Assembly (NCBI GenBank): GCA_029975055.1
Contig: JARKPU010000013.1
Location: 1-64,000, forward strand
DNA length: 64,000 nt
Direction: 5' to 3'
From: Anaerolinea sp.
Lineage (GTDB): Bacteria > Chloroflexota > Anaerolineae > Anaerolineales > Anaerolineaceae
The notes below the pieces were generated by a model that ran no database searches, had not been told where the DNA came from, and was given only the letters and a program-made list of their open reading frames with translations. Below, piece by piece: positions 34,831 through 44,441 of this stretch; the first letter of the stretch is position 1, and the number at the start of each line of letters is the position of its first letter. The translations under genes and the position numbers were made by a program.

Positions 34831-35273
34831 TGCTTACGCCCGAATTCTGGAAACATAAAAGCCTGGCTGAAATGAACCGGGAAGAGTGGGAAGCACTGTG
34901 CGACGGCTGTGCGCGCTGCTGCCTGTATAAGCTCCAGGACGAAGAGACCGGCGAACTGTATTACACCAACGTGGTGTGCCGCCTGCTCGATACCTACCGC
35001 TGCCGCTGCACCGACTACCCGAACCGTGCGCGGCTGGTGCCCACCTGCCTTGTGCTCGATTCTGACCTGGTGAAGCAGTTGAACTGGATGCCTAAAACCT
35101 GCGCTTACCGCCTGCTGGCCGAAGGCAAGGACCTGGAATGGTGGCATCCCCTCGTCTCCGGCGACCGCGAATCCGTCCACCGGGCGGGTATTTCGGTGCG
35201 TTACCGGGTGGTCGAGGAAAAAGATGCCGATATGGAAAACCTGGAAGATTACGTGGTGGATTGGCTGGGGTAG
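34830..35273 (+). CDS. YcgN family cysteine-cluster protein
   Basis: This 147-residue protein matches the UPF0260/YcgN family. It has CDGCARCCLYKL near the N-terminus, then NVVCRLLDTYRCRC, and the central MPKTCAYRLLAEGKDL..WHPL. The cysteines suggest a metal or iron-sulfur site. The function is unknown. Its ATG overlaps the murE stop by one base, so the two are cotranscribed. A bidirectional terminator follows. Confidence 0.9.
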   Translation: MLTPEFWKHKSLAEMNREEWEALCDGCARCCLYKLQDEETGELYYTNVVCRLLDTYRCRCTDYPNRARLVPTCLVLDSDLVKQLNWMPKTCAYRLLAEGKDLEWWHPLVSGDRESVHRAGISVRYRVVEEKDADMENLEDYVVDWLG

Positions 35274-35281
35274 GCACGGGA

Positions 35282-35321
35282 AATCAAAAAGAGCGGGTAG
35301 TTGCACCCGCTCTTTTTGATT
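35282..35321. terminator. Bidirectional intrinsic terminator
   Basis: A perfect 17-bp stem, 35282-35298 with 35305-35321, has a 6-base loop and A/T runs built into both flanks. It serves the convergent YcgN gene and pnp. Confidence 0.92.
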
Positions 35322-35337
35322 CCAAAAGGCTATCTGC

Positions 35338-37623
35338 CTATCTGCGGCGCGGGCCGCGGTCGCCGGAGCGATCGCCGCCGCGGCTGCCACGGTCTCCGCC
35401 GCGGTAGTTGTTACCGCCGCGATCACCGCCGCCGCGGTAGCCTCCACCGCCGTTGCGGTCTCCGCCGGAGCGCTGCCCGGAAGAAGGCCGGCTGCGTGAA
35501 TTGCGGTCGTTTTCCATGGCTTCTTCGGGGGTCCAGCCTTCGAGGACAGCCTGGCGGGAGAGGCGGATCTTGCCTTCGGGGTCGATGTTGGTGACCATGA
35601 CGGTGACCTCGTCGCCCAGGTTGACCACATCTTCCACCTTGTTGACGCGCTCGGAATCGAGCTGCGAGATGTGCACCATGCCGTCGATGTTCGGCAGGAT
35701 CTCGATGAACGCGCCGAAGTCGGTGATGCGCACCACTTTGCCGGTGTAAATCCGGCCGATCTGGGGCGTCTCGGTGATGGCTTCGATGCGTTCGCGGGCG
35801 GCCATCTCGTTCTCTTTGTTGGTCGCGGCGATGTACACCGTGCCGTCGTCTTCGATGTCGATCTTGGTGCTGGTTTCTTCCTGCAGGGCGCGGATGTTCT
35901 TACCGCCCGGGCCGATGATGGCGCCGATCTTATCGATCGGGATCTTGATGATGCTGACGCGCGGCACGTGCGGCTTCAGCTCGGGGCGCGGCTGCGGGAT
36001 GACTGCCAGCATCTTGTCGAGGATTTCCAGCCGGGCTGAGCGAGCCTGTTCCAGCGCCTTGGACATGATCTCAGGCGTGATGCCCTTGATCTTGATATCC
36101 ATCTGCAGGGCGGTGATGCCCTGCGTGGTGCCTGCCACCTTGAAGTCCATATCGCCCAGGTGGTCTTCCAGGCCCTGGATATCGGTCAGGATGGCGTATT
36201 TATCGCCTTCTTTGATCAGGCCCATCGCCACGCCGGCCACGGGGGCTTTGATCGGCACGCCGGTGTCCATCAGCGCGAGGGTCGAACCGCAAACCGAGGC
36301 CATGGAGGAGGAGCCGTTCGAGCTGAGCACCTCAGAGACGAGGCGCAGCGTATAGGGAAAGCTTTCTTCGGCTGGGATGACCGGTTCGAGCGCGCGCTCG
36401 GCCAGCGCCCCATGACCGATCTCGCGGCGCGATTGCCCGCGCAGGGGCTTCACCTCGCCGGTGGAGTAGGGCGGGAAATTGTAATGGTGGATATAGCGTT
36501 TCGAAACCTCGGGGCTGAGCGAGTCGATCTCCTGGGCTTCCTTGGGGGTACCGAGGGTCGCCAGCGTGAGCACCTGCGTCTCTCCACGGGTGAAGAGGCC
36601 AGACCCATGCGCGCGGGGGCTGATGTCCACCTCGCACCAGATGGGGCGGATTTCGGTGGTCTTGCGGTGGTCAGGCCGGATGCCCTTGGTGAGGATGCGC
36701 TCGCGGACGACCTTCTTGTACACTTCCTCGAAAGCCGTCTTCACCTGACCGGCCAGCGAGCCGTCTTCTCCGCCGAGTTCGGTGACGAGGGAGGCTTCCA
36801 GCTCATCCACCTCGCTGTAAAGCTGGGCTTTGTCGTGCGGTTTATCGAGCGCGGCGATCAGCCCAGGCGCGGCTTTTTCTTCGACCTGTTTGAGCAGGTC
36901 GGCATCCACCGGGTAGAGCGTCACTTCGCGCTTGGGTTTGCCGACTTCGGCGGCCATTTGCAGCTGCGCTTCGACGAGGGATTGGATGGCATTGTGACCA
37001 AACTGAAGGGCATCGACCATCACCTCATCCGGAACTTCCTCCGCGCCGCATTCGACCATCAAAATGGCGTCGCTCGTGCCTGCAATGCGCAGGTCAAGCT
37101 CGGAGGCTTCCATCTGGCTGAAGGTGGGGTTGAGAACGAACTCCCCGTTCAACCTGCCGACGCGCACCGCGCCGACCGGCCCGGCCCAGGGGATATCCGA
37201 GATCATCAAGGCCGCGGAGGCGGCGTTGATGCAGAGGATATCCAGTGGGTTCTCGGGGTCGGCGGAAAGCGAGAACATGATCACCTGGACCTCGTTGCGC
37301 ATCTCCTGGTTGAAGAGCGGGCGCAAGGGGCGGTCGGTGAGGCGGGCGGTGAGGATGGCCTCGGTGGATGGGCGGCCTTCGCGGCGGAAGAAGCTGCCCG
37401 GGATGCGCCCGCCGGCGTACATGCGTTCTTCGTATTCCACCTGCAGGGGGAAGAAATCGATGCCTTCACGGATGGTGGAAGACATGGTGGCTGAGGCAAA
37501 GACCATCGAATCGCCGAGGCGAATGGTCACTGCTCCGCCGGCCTGGCCGGCGAGTTTACCCGTCTCAAACACGATGGGACGGCCGCCAACGATGGCGGTG
37601 TATTGTTTTGCTTCTGGTTTCAT
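35338..37623 (-). CDS. pnp: Polynucleotide phosphorylase with RGG-rich tail
   Basis: This 761-residue 3'-5' exoribonuclease degrades RNA with phosphate. In order it has the first RNase PH domain, a helical linker, the second RNase PH domain ([17 protein letters not shown]), a KH domain ([20 protein letters not shown]) and an S1 domain ([17 protein letters not shown]). The last 57 residues (705-761) are a disordered tail of repeated RGG, GGD and GGY units, absent from the E. coli enzyme. It lies downstream of rpsO on the same strand, separated by a terminator, the usual pairing. Confidence 0.96.
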   Translation of the reverse strand: MKPEAKQYTAIVGGRPIVFETGKLAGQAGGAVTIRLGDSMVFASATMSSTIREGIDFFPLQVEYEERMYAGGRIPGSFFRREGRPSTEAILTARLTDRPLRPLFNQEMRNEVQVIMFSLSADPENPLDILCINAASAALMISDIPWAGPVGAVRVGRLNGEFVLNPTFSQMEASELDLRIAGTSDAILMVECGAEEVPDEVMVDALQFGHNAIQSLVEAQLQMAAEVGKPKREVTLYPVDADLLKQVEEKAAPGLIAALDKPHDKAQLYSEVDELEASLVTELGGEDGSLAGQVKTAFEEVYKKVVRERILTKGIRPDHRKTTEIRPIWCEVDISPRAHGSGLFTRGETQVLTLATLGTPKEAQEIDSLSPEVSKRYIHHYNFPPYSTGEVKPLRGQSRREIGHGALAERALEPVIPAEESFPYTLRLVSEVLSSNGSSSMASVCGSTLALMDTGVPIKAPVAGVAMGLIKEGDKYAILTDIQGLEDHLGDMDFKVAGTTQGITALQMDIKIKGITPEIMSKALEQARSARLEILDKMLAVIPQPRPELKPHVPRVSIIKIPIDKIGAIIGPGGKNIRALQEETSTKIDIEDDGTVYIAATNKENEMAARERIEAITETPQIGRIYTGKVVRITDFGAFIEILPNIDGMVHISQLDSERVNKVEDVVNLGDEVTVMVTNIDPEGKIRLSRQAVLEGWTPEEAMENDRNSRSRPSSGQRSGGDRNGGGGYRGGGDRGGNNYRGGDRGSRGGDRSGDRGPRRR

Positions 37624-37738
37624 GATGAATCCCTTTGTCTGGCGCCCCGCTCGATTAGGGACTGAAGCTTGAAGAGGAATGCGGCTTCCTCATCACGATT
37701 CAATTCCCAACCAGTGCGGCGCCAATGTTCTAAATTCG

Positions 37739-37777
37739 CAAAAAAAGAGTAGATGGCCGGTATCGCACCATCTACTC
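37739..37777 (-). terminator. Terminator between rpsO and pnp
   Basis: On the minus strand a 10-bp stem (37777-37768 with 37756-37747) is followed by a run of T (the A run at 37739-37746). It would reduce readthrough from rpsO into pnp. Confidence 0.85.
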
Positions 37778-37792
37778 AGCGCTGCGATTGCT

Positions 37793-38065
37793 TTACTTGA
37801 TCCTCAAGTTCAAGCGCTCGGCCAAAGCCAGGTAACGCGCATAGTCCTTGCGGCGCAGATAGGCCAGCAGCCGGCGGCGCTGACCGACCAGCTTGAGCAG
37901 GCCGCGGCGGGAAGATTCGTCGTGCTTGTTCGCGCGCAGGTGCTCGGTGAGCTGGTTGACACGGGTGGTTAACAATGCGATCTGGACTTCGGGTGAGCCA
38001 GTATCGGTATCATGACGTTTGTACGTCGTGATCAAAGTGTCTTTCTGATCTCTTGTTAAGGACAT
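37793..38065 (-). CDS. rpsO: 30S ribosomal protein S15
   Basis: This 90-residue S15 has the family blocks [23 protein letters not shown] and the C-terminal [18 protein letters not shown]. It binds the 16S three-way junction. In several bacteria S15 represses its own mRNA through a leader structure; the predicted leader here is about 75 bases. It is followed by a terminator and pnp. Confidence 0.97.
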   Translation of the reverse strand: MSLTRDQKDTLITTYKRHDTDTGSPEVQIALLTTRVNQLTEHLRANKHDESSRRGLLKLVGQRRRLLAYLRRKDYARYLALAERLNLRIK

Positions 38066-38146
38066 GACCTCTGCTTCTCCAAAAATGATTCTTGCAGGTC
38101 TCCATACCTCCAGCGGCGCCGGGGGCAGGACCAGTCAACGGCTGGA

Positions 38147-38175
38147 ATTATACCATATTGGTGAGATATTGTGAA
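38147..38175 (-). promoter_or_regulatory. Promoter of rpsO
   Basis: On the minus strand TTCACA (38175-38170) and TATAAT (38152-38147) are 17 bases apart, with an extended -10 TG. The leader to the ATG at 38065 is about 75 bases. Confidence 0.75.
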
Positions 38176-38180
38176 CCTTG

Positions 38181-38990
38181 TCAAATCACACTGCGAGAGC
38201 GTAAAGCGGTTCGGAGAGAGCTTTGCATCTCCGGCGGGAATTCCGAGACCATTCGCCGCACCAGGCGCGCAGTGGCCGGGTCGGAACTGGTGGCCAGCGT
38301 CTGGCGCAGGAAGTACGCCGTTTCAGCAGGCGTTCGGCGCGCCAGGGCTGCCAGGCTGTGGTGCAGGTCGTTGATCAACCTCGCAGGCGGCGCGGACAGC
38401 AGCGGCGATATCAACCGGAAGATGGGGGGCAGGTTGGCGAATTGTGGGTCGGAGACGATCACCTCGATGAGCAGCAAAGCCAGGCGTTGATTCTCCGGTC
38501 CGGGCGTACCCAGGCCCATCTGGATCAGCCTGAAAAGTCCATCGGGGGCGGCGCGCCGCAGTGTGACCGTGCCGCGCTCCAGGAGCGCATCCAGCGCCTG
38601 GCGGTCTTCCGCCGGGCGCATCCATGCATGCAGGCTGGCGAGCACCGGCTCGGCGTGCGTGGCGGGGATCTGCCCCAGAATCGTGGCTGCCAGCAGGCGC
38701 GGCTCCATGTGCGCCTCTTGCCAGAGCGCTCCGGCGCAGGCGAGCAGCAAATCGGGTTGACGGTGCGCGGCGGCGCTAAGTTCAAGCTCCAGCTGGCGCA
38801 TCACCAGGGCCGGGGCCCTGAAGGCGGGCAGGAGCGGCCTGGATGAGACGGCTTCGCCGGCGCGGTAAGCATGCTCGCCGTACTGCTCGAGCATGTTCAC
38901 CAGCGCGCGGCGAAATTCGTCCGGCCGGTCGATATAGGTGAGAATGCGGAAGATTTGATCGCGAAGGCGAGTCAGTTCGACAGAAGGCAT
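38181..38990 (-). CDS. Alpha-helical repeat protein of unknown function (HEAT-like)
   Basis: This is a 269-residue, almost wholly helical protein. Repeated amphipathic helix pairs (ALWQEAHMEPRLLAATILGQ, RLIQMGLGTPGPENQRLALL) suggest HEAT- or AlkD-like repeats. No catalytic motif was recognised, so a DNA-alkylation-repair role is only a weak guess. The frame is open 474 bases further upstream, but that part overlaps proS and has no protein character. The ATG at 38990 is the best start, with a poor ribosome site. It lies 47 bases downstream of proS on the same strand. Confidence 0.7.
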   Translation of the reverse strand: MPSVELTRLRDQIFRILTYIDRPDEFRRALVNMLEQYGEHAYRAGEAVSSRPLLPAFRAPALVMRQLELELSAAAHRQPDLLLACAGALWQEAHMEPRLLAATILGQIPATHAEPVLASLHAWMRPAEDRQALDALLERGTVTLRRAAPDGLFRLIQMGLGTPGPENQRLALLLIEVIVSDPQFANLPPIFRLISPLLSAPPARLINDLHHSLAALARRTPAETAYFLRQTLATSSDPATARLVRRMVSEFPPEMQSSLRTALRSRSVI

Positions 38991-39037
38991 AGGCAGGCAG
39001 GCGCGCGGCACGTAAAGCCCGTGTGCTGTTTCCGGTT

Positions 39038-40474
39038 CTAATAAGCGCGGGCGAAGTAGATCTTCTCGCGGGCGGGTTTGCCGCACACCACGCACAGGCC
39101 GTCGCCGCTCTCCTGGTCGAGCGGGATGCAGCGCGTGGTGGCTTTGGTGTCTTCCTTCACTTTCGCTTCGCATTCCGGGCTGCCGCACCACCAGGCCAGC
39201 GCCCAGCCTTTCTGGACGGCGTCGGTCAGGTCGGCATAGCTGCGCACGGCGAAGATGTGCTCGTCGCGGAAGGCGATGGCGCGCGCCAGGAGGGCGGCCT
39301 GGATTTCCTTGAGCGTCTCGCCGACTGTCTGGGCCAGCCCTTCCTGGGGCACAAAGGATTTTCCGGCCTTGCCGGGGCGGTCGCGGCGGGCGAGGGCAAC
39401 CGAGTGCTTCTCCACATCCTTTGGCCCCACTTCGATGCGCAGCGGAACCCCGCGCATTTCCCAATCGTTGAACTTGAACCCCGGCGTCAATCCATCGCGC
39501 AGGTCAACATGCACGCGGAAAGATTCGCCCAGTTCCTTTTGCAGGCGTTCCACAACCGGCATCACCAGGCTGTGTTCTGCGTCGTCGCGGTAAATGGGAA
39601 CGATGACCACCTGGATGGGCGCGAGGCGCGGAGGGAGCATCAAACCCTGGTCGTCTCCGTGGGTCATGATGATGGCGCCGACAAAGCGCGTGGAAAGCCC
39701 CCAGGACGTCGTATAGGCAAATTGCAGCTCGTTGTTCTGGTCGAGGAATTTGATGTCGAACGCGCGGGCGAAGTTCTGCCCAAAATAGTGCGACGTGCCC
39801 GATTGCAGCGCGCGCGTGTCGCGCATCATCCCTTCGATCGTCCAGCTACTCACGGCCCCGGCGAACTTCTCCGATTCGCTCTTGCGGCCGGGGATGACCG
39901 GAACGGCGCCGTCTTCGACGGCGAAATCGCGGTAGGTATCCAGCATCAGGCGCGTTTCGGCCATGGCTTCATCCGAAGTGGCGTGGACGGTGTGGCCTTC
40001 CTGCCAGTAGAACTCGGCGGTGCGCAGGAAGAGCCGCGTGCGCATCTCCCAGCGCACCACGCTGCCCCACTGGTTGATCAAAATCGGCAGGTCACGGTAA
40101 GACTTGACCCATTTGGAATACATGTAGCCGATGATGGTTTCGGAGGTCGGGCGGACGACCAGCGGCTCTTCCAGCTTTTCGCCGCCGCCGTGGGTGACGA
40201 CCGCGAGCTCGGGCGAAAACCCTTCGACGTGCTCCTTCTCCTTTTCGAGGAAGCTCATCGGGATGAGCATCGGGAAAGCGGCGTTGACATGCCCGGTGGC
40301 TTTGAAGCGCCGGTCGAGCGCCGCCTGGATGTTCTCCCATAGAGCCCAGCCGTACGGCTTGACCACCATGCACCCGCGCACCGGGGCGTAATCGGCGAGG
40401 TCGGCTTTTTGGACAATCTGGTTATACCATTCGGAAAAGTTCTCGGCCTGTGGGGTGAGTTTCTCTTCTGCCAT
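39038..40474 (-). CDS. proS: Prolyl-tRNA synthetase (type 3, archaeal/eukaryotic-like)
   Basis: This 478-residue class II synthetase has motif 2 with [21 protein letters not shown], the substrate site [17 protein letters not shown], an anticodon-binding domain, and a C-terminal zinc-binding region with CVVCGKPA. It ends in tyrosine (FARAY), as type 3 enzymes do. It lacks the editing insertion of the bacterial type. A TATAAT on the minus strand at 40531-40526 may be its -10 box. Confidence 0.95.
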   Translation of the reverse strand: MAEEKLTPQAENFSEWYNQIVQKADLADYAPVRGCMVVKPYGWALWENIQAALDRRFKATGHVNAAFPMLIPMSFLEKEKEHVEGFSPELAVVTHGGGEKLEEPLVVRPTSETIIGYMYSKWVKSYRDLPILINQWGSVVRWEMRTRLFLRTAEFYWQEGHTVHATSDEAMAETRLMLDTYRDFAVEDGAVPVIPGRKSESEKFAGAVSSWTIEGMMRDTRALQSGTSHYFGQNFARAFDIKFLDQNNELQFAYTTSWGLSTRFVGAIIMTHGDDQGLMLPPRLAPIQVVIVPIYRDDAEHSLVMPVVERLQKELGESFRVHVDLRDGLTPGFKFNDWEMRGVPLRIEVGPKDVEKHSVALARRDRPGKAGKSFVPQEGLAQTVGETLKEIQAALLARAIAFRDEHIFAVRSYADLTDAVQKGWALAWWCGSPECEAKVKEDTKATTRCIPLDQESGDGLCVVCGKPAREKIYFARAY

Positions 40475-40525
40475 TCTTCCTCTTTGCGTGTAGTTGAGCT
40501 TCTCGATTGCTGGATCGAAACTGAA

Positions 40526-40531
40526 TTATAA
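40526..40531 (-). promoter_or_regulatory. Candidate -10 box for proS
   Basis: A TATAAT on the minus strand lies about 51 bases before the proS ATG, in the gap behind the upstream gene. No good -35 box is seen. Confidence 0.4.
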
Positions 40532-40547
40532 GGCTATTTGCGGTTTC

Positions 40548-41078
40548 TTACCCGTTCAATGCGGCAAATGCCCCGGCTGCATCTGAGACGAAGGTCAACA
40601 GAGAGCGATGCGCGGCCGGGAAGTAGCCATCCATGCTGCCAAACAAACCTTCGAACGTGCTGCGCCAGCCATCTCCCACCAGGATCAACCGCCTGCGCGG
40701 GGCGGCTTCGACGATCATGCGGTTCCAAAGCAGGGTGATCTCGGCCAGCGTGCCCACTCCGCCGGGCATGGCGATGAAACACTCGCCAAGGTCCATCAGC
40801 AGGACCATGCGCTCCTGCAGGCTGGGCACCTTGCGCTCTTCGAGCACCCATGGGTTGGCGGGTGTTTTTCGCCAGCGCTCGATCTCTTCGCACGTCACGC
40901 CGATCACATGGCCCCCGGCCTCGTTAGCGCCGCGCGAGGCGGCTTCCATCGTGCCCATATAGCCGCCGGTGACGACGGTGTGCCCGGCTTCGGCCAGCAT
41001 CCGCCCCAGGTGATAGGCCGCGGCGTATTCCGGTTCGCCGGGGCGGGGTTTGGTCCCTCCAAAAATGGTCACCCGCAT
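40548..41078 (-). CDS. LOG family protein
   Basis: This 176-residue Rossmann-like protein has the LOG motif PGGVGTLAEI and the earlier GGYMGTMEAASRGA. Members cleave nucleoside 5'-monophosphates to base and ribose phosphate, best known for cytokinin activation in plants and actinobacteria. Many bacterial ones have no defined substrate. The ATG at 41078 has a GGGAG site. The open frame upstream overlaps the next gene and is not protein-like. It follows the MazG-like gene by 13 bases. Confidence 0.88.
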   Translation of the reverse strand: MRVTIFGGTKPRPGEPEYAAAYHLGRMLAEAGHTVVTGGYMGTMEAASRGANEAGGHVIGVTCEEIERWRKTPANPWVLEERKVPSLQERMVLLMDLGECFIAMPGGVGTLAEITLLWNRMIVEAAPRRRLILVGDGWRSTFEGLFGSMDGYFPAAHRSLLTFVSDAAGAFAALNG

Positions 41079-41091
41079 ACCGTCGCTCCCT

Positions 41092-41397
41092 TCATCCGGC
41101 ATCCCAGGTGCGGCCCTGGTTGGCGGCGAGTTTATCGAGGATGGCCTGCTCCAGGTCGATCCCGGCGATCTGGGCCAGCTGGAGCAGATAGAGGGCCACA
41201 TCGGCAAGTTCGCCTGCCAGTTCGGCCGGGTGCTCGATCTCTTCCTTCCATTGGAAGTGCTCCAGCACTTCGTTGGCTTCGAGTGAGAGTGAAATGGCAA
41301 TGTTCCGCGGGGTTTGAGGCCGCGGGCTCTCAGGCTCATACCAGCCTTTCGAGCGCACGAAGCGGTCCATAGCGGCGGTCAATTCGTGAACGTGCAT
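41092..41397 (-). CDS. MazG-like nucleotide pyrophosphohydrolase
   Basis: This 101-residue all-helical enzyme has the MazG/dCTPase-type pattern PRNIAISLSLEANEVLEHFQ, with acidic metal ligands, and ELADVALYLLQLA. Such proteins hydrolyse (d)NTPs, often dCTP or modified nucleotides, to monophosphates. It is paired with the LOG-family gene, which suggests nucleotide clean-up or salvage. The long MazG fusion at 18023 is a separate enzyme. Confidence 0.88.
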   Translation of the reverse strand: MHVHELTAAMDRFVRSKGWYEPESPRPQTPRNIAISLSLEANEVLEHFQWKEEIEHPAELAGELADVALYLLQLAQIAGIDLEQAILDKLAANQGRTWDAG

Positions 41398-41480
41398 CCG
41401 GGCGGTCCTTCAATGAGGTGGGTTCGCGGCCTTTCAGCGCCTGCGACAGGCTACATTGTACCAGCCTTTGGCTTGAGCAG

Positions 41481-41514
41481 AAAAAAAGAGAGGATGCAGC
41501 CGCGCTGCATCCTC
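41481..41514 (-). terminator. Terminator after the EF-G-like gene
   Basis: On the minus strand an 11-bp stem (41514-41504 with 41500-41490) with a 3-base loop is followed by a T run (the A run at 41481-41487). Confidence 0.88.
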
Positions 41515-41543
41515 GAAACGTTCCTGCTGTTTGCCTGGACTGC

Positions 41544-43607
41544 CTACTCTTGCTTCTTTTCCTTCTGCGCCTGGGCGATGATCTCCTGGGCGATGTGCGA
41601 GGGGACCGTCTCGTAATGGTCGAATTCCATGGTGAAGAATCCGCGCCCGCCCGTCATGGAGCGAAGCTGAGTGGTGTAGCGCAGCATCTCGGCCAGCGGC
41701 ACGTGGGCTTTGATGATCGAATGACCGCGTTCGCTGTTCATGCCCTGGACACGCGCCCGGCGGGTGTTCAGGTCGCCCAAAACATCGCCCATGTTGGCTT
41801 CGGGCACGGTGATTTCAACGTTCATGATCGGCTCGTTGAGCACCGGGCCTGAATCCATGAAGGCCAGTTTGAAGGCTTCGCGCCCGGCGATTTCAAAGGC
41901 GATTGGCTTGGAATCCACAGGGTGTTCTTTGCCGTCGAAGACCGATACCTTGAGCGCGTTGATCGGGTAACCGGCCAGGATGCCTTCGTTCATCGTGGCG
42001 CGGATGCCCTTTTCGATGGCGGGCATGTAGCTGTTGGAAATCGAGCCGCCGAAGACATCGTTGACGAACTCGAAGTCACCTTCGGCGAGTGGTTCGATGC
42101 GCAGGTGCACCTCGCCGAACTGGCCAGCGCCGCCGGTCTGCTTTTTGTGGCGGTACATGGCCTGTCCCTTGCGGGTGATCGCCTCGCGGTAGGGAATGCG
42201 CGGTTCAGACGCCACCAGGTTGACCTGGAATTTCGTCTCGGCGCGGCGCAGAGCCACGTCGATGTGCTGGTCGCCCATGCCTTGCAGAATGGTCTGGTTG
42301 GTGGCAGGTTCCATATACCAGGAGAGGGTGCGGTCTTCTTCGCACAGGCGGGTGAGGGTGGGCGAGATCTTGGTGGAATCGGCCTGAGTCTTGGGGTTGA
42401 TGGCCACGCGGTAGAGCGCGCCCGGGTACTGCGGCTCGGGCAGGGTGAGCGGGTGAGCGCGGTCGCAGAGCGTGTTGCCGGTGGAGGTTTCGGCCAGCTT
42501 GGGCACGATGCCGAGATCGCCCGCGTGGACCACCTTGGTGGGAATGGTTTCCTTCCCGCGGATGAAGGCGATGGTGCCAAGGCGCTCTTCCACGCTCTTA
42601 TTCTGGTTCCAAACGCGCGAGTCGGAGGTGATCATCCCGGAATAGACGCGGAAATACGTCAGTTTACCCACGAAGGGGTCGGCGGTGGTCTTCCAAACAT
42701 AAGCGGCCAGTGGGCCTGAATCGGTCGCGCTGAGCTCTTCGGGGGCGTCTTTACCCTGCGCCTGCACCGGCGGAATGGCGGCCGGGGAGGGGAGCAGGTT
42801 GATGATGGCATCGAGCAAGGGGAGGATGCCGATTTCGGCGGCACCGGCGGCAACGAACACCGGGATGAAGCTCCGGCTGCGGGTGACCGCAACCAGCCCG
42901 CGCAGGATTTCCTCGCTCGAAAGCTCGCCCGATTCGAGGTATTTTTCGAGCAGGGCATCTTCGCCTTCGGCGGCGGCTTCGATCAATGCCGTGCGCGCGG
43001 CTTCGGCTTCGGCGGCAAATTCGGCGGGAATGTCAACGACGGTTTTGCCATCGCCCTTGTAGGCCTTCATGGTGAGCAGGTCAATCACGCCCTGGAAGGC
43101 AGCCTTCTCGCCCCACGGCAGCTGAACGGGGATCAAGCGGGTAGCGGAATATTCCTGGATCGCATTCAACGCCTTCTGGAAGCTGGCGTTTTCGCGATCC
43201 ATCTTGTTGATGACGACCAGTCGCGGAAGGTTGAATTTATCAGCCTGCTGCCAGGTGATCTCGGTACCGACCTCTACGCCGGCGACCGAGTCGATGAGGA
43301 CAACCGCGCCGTCGGCAACGCGCATCGCGGAGATGACTTCGCCGATGAAGTCCAGGTAGCCGGGCGTGTCGAGCAGGTTGACCTTGCAGTCTTTATACTC
43401 TACCGGAATGACCGACGTGCTCAAGGAAATCCCGCGCCGGATCTCCTCATCTTCGAAGTCGGAGGTGGTGGTGCCGTCTTCAATGCGGCCCAGGCGGGTG
43501 GTCGCGCCGGTGGCATGCAGCGCCGCTTCAGCCAGCATGGTCTTGCCTGCGCTGCTGTGCGAAATCAGCACTACATTGCGGATAGCCTCTGATCGGTATT
43601 CTTTCAT
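41544..43607 (-). CDS. Elongation factor G-like GTPase (EF-G2 type)
   Basis: This roughly 687-residue five-domain translational GTPase resembles EF-G. The P-loop at 16-22 reads HSSAGKT in place of HIDAGKT. DTPG is at 80-83 and NKMD at 134-137. EF-G2-like paralogues share this kind of P-loop change and often have no proven role in translocation. It stands alone, not with tuf and rpsL/rpsG, so the canonical fusA is probably upstream of tuf outside the window. The frame extends to a TTG 39 bases upstream. The ATG at 43607 fits the family start. Confidence 0.9.
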   Translation of the reverse strand: MKEYRSEAIRNVVLISHSSAGKTMLAEAALHATGATTRLGRIEDGTTTSDFEDEEIRRGISLSTSVIPVEYKDCKVNLLDTPGYLDFIGEVISAMRVADGAVVLIDSVAGVEVGTEITWQQADKFNLPRLVVINKMDRENASFQKALNAIQEYSATRLIPVQLPWGEKAAFQGVIDLLTMKAYKGDGKTVVDIPAEFAAEAEAARTALIEAAAEGEDALLEKYLESGELSSEEILRGLVAVTRSRSFIPVFVAAGAAEIGILPLLDAIINLLPSPAAIPPVQAQGKDAPEELSATDSGPLAAYVWKTTADPFVGKLTYFRVYSGMITSDSRVWNQNKSVEERLGTIAFIRGKETIPTKVVHAGDLGIVPKLAETSTGNTLCDRAHPLTLPEPQYPGALYRVAINPKTQADSTKISPTLTRLCEEDRTLSWYMEPATNQTILQGMGDQHIDVALRRAETKFQVNLVASEPRIPYREAITRKGQAMYRHKKQTGGAGQFGEVHLRIEPLAEGDFEFVNDVFGGSISNSYMPAIEKGIRATMNEGILAGYPINALKVSVFDGKEHPVDSKPIAFEIAGREAFKLAFMDSGPVLNEPIMNVEITVPEANMGDVLGDLNTRRARVQGMNSERGHSIIKAHVPLAEMLRYTTQLRSMTGGRGFFTMEFDHYETVPSHIAQEIIAQAQKEKKQE

Positions 43608-43664
43608 GAATGGAACCCTTTTTGATTGTTTTTTGCTGGTGGGCAACGCGGCGGTGGCTGCTCA

Positions 43665-43709
43665 ATTTGAGGTATTCATGGAGGCGTGCCCCCCAGGAAT
43701 ACCTCAAAT
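43665..43709. repeat. Long inverted repeat upstream of the EF-G-like gene
   Basis: A perfect 13-bp inverted repeat, 43665-43677 with 43697-43709, can be extended by pairing within the spacer (TGGAGG with CCCCCA). It would form a strong hairpin in the 5' leader of the minus-strand EF-G-like gene, about 58 bases before its ATG. Confidence 0.65.
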
Positions 43710-43788
43710 CAGGGATCAGTACATTTAGACCGTGAGGTTACCCCGACGGTCTATTTTAAGGTATGATGCCGTTCTTGTCAAAGCGATT

Positions 43789-43817
43789 TTGACTCTCGCG
43801 CCGATTTTCTGTATGAT
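43789..43817 (+). promoter_or_regulatory. Promoter of the methyltransferase-lipoprotein pair
   Basis: TTGACT at 43789-43794 and TATGAT at 43812-43817 are 17 bases apart. The GTG start is at 43836. Confidence 0.75.
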
Positions 43818-43835
43818 ACCTGGTATAGGTCTGCG

Positions 43836-44441
43836 GTGGAATCCATTTCTCGCTTGATTCACAGGCTGCGTTTCGCGCTGCTTTACCTGGGCAGCCCCCC
43901 ATGGGATACGGGGGTCACTCCGCCGGAAGTGGAAGCCTTTGTGAGGGCGAATCCGCCCGGGCGGGCGCTGGATGTGGGCTGCGGCACGGGCACGAACCTG
44001 CTCTACCTGGCCAAAGCGGGCTGGGCCGTCACCGGGGTAGATTTTTCCGCACGGGCTGTAAACCTGGCGCGGCGCAGACTCGGCCAGTCCGGCGTGCGGG
44101 GCGAGGTGATTTGCGGGGATGTGACGCGCTTCGCGCATTCCGGCCCGCCGTTCGACCTTGTGCTGGATATTGGCTGCTTCCACGGCCTGCCCGAGCCGGA
44201 CCGCGAGGCTTACCGCCGCAGGCTGACCGGCTGGTTGAGCCCGGCGGGAACTTATCTGCTCTATGTGCATCTTAAGAATGATGGTGAAGCGCGTTCGGGC
44301 GTGACGGAACGGGAGGTGCAGGCTTTCCAGGCGCTGGTCCGGCTCAGCGCGCGCACCGACAGCCTGGATCGTTTTGGCCGTAAAGCCGCCTGGCTGGAGT
44401 TTCGAGGCCTGCTGCGAGGTGACGGAGGGGATGAGCAATAG
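43836..44441 (+). CDS. Class I SAM-dependent methyltransferase
   Basis: This 201-residue protein has the SAM-binding motif I ALDVGCGTGTNLLYLAK, the acidic end of strand 2 (VTGVDFSARAV) and motif IV DLVLDIGCFHGL. The substrate is unknown. The SAM domain resembles small thiopurine or tellurite-type methyltransferases. The start is a GTG, 18 bases after a clear -10 box. The end overlaps the lipoprotein gene by 11 bases, so the two are cotranscribed. Confidence 0.85.
   Translation: MESISRLIHRLRFALLYLGSPPWDTGVTPPEVEAFVRANPPGRALDVGCGTGTNLLYLAKAGWAVTGVDFSARAVNLARRRLGQSGVRGEVICGDVTRFAHSGPPFDLVLDIGCFHGLPEPDREAYRRRLTGWLSPAGTYLLYVHLKNDGEARSGVTEREVQAFQALVRLSARTDSLDRFGRKAAWLEFRGLLRGDGGDEQ

Noticed and set aside
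35391..35470. Repetitive GC-rich DNA that might be a tandem repeat or array
   Set aside because: It is coding sequence for the Gly/Arg-rich tail of PNPase; the periodicity follows the RGG codons.
36160..37494. A 444-codon open frame on the + strand opposite pnp
   Set aside because: pnp is intact with all domains. The antisense product has low-complexity composition and no ribosome site.
38991..39464. N-terminal extension of the helical-repeat protein gene
   Set aside because: It overlaps proS in another frame and encodes Arg/Pro/Gly-rich noise. The start at 38990 removes the overlap.
39023..40342. A 439-codon open frame on the + strand opposite proS
   Set aside because: It is a shadow of proS; there is no protein-like pattern or start signal.
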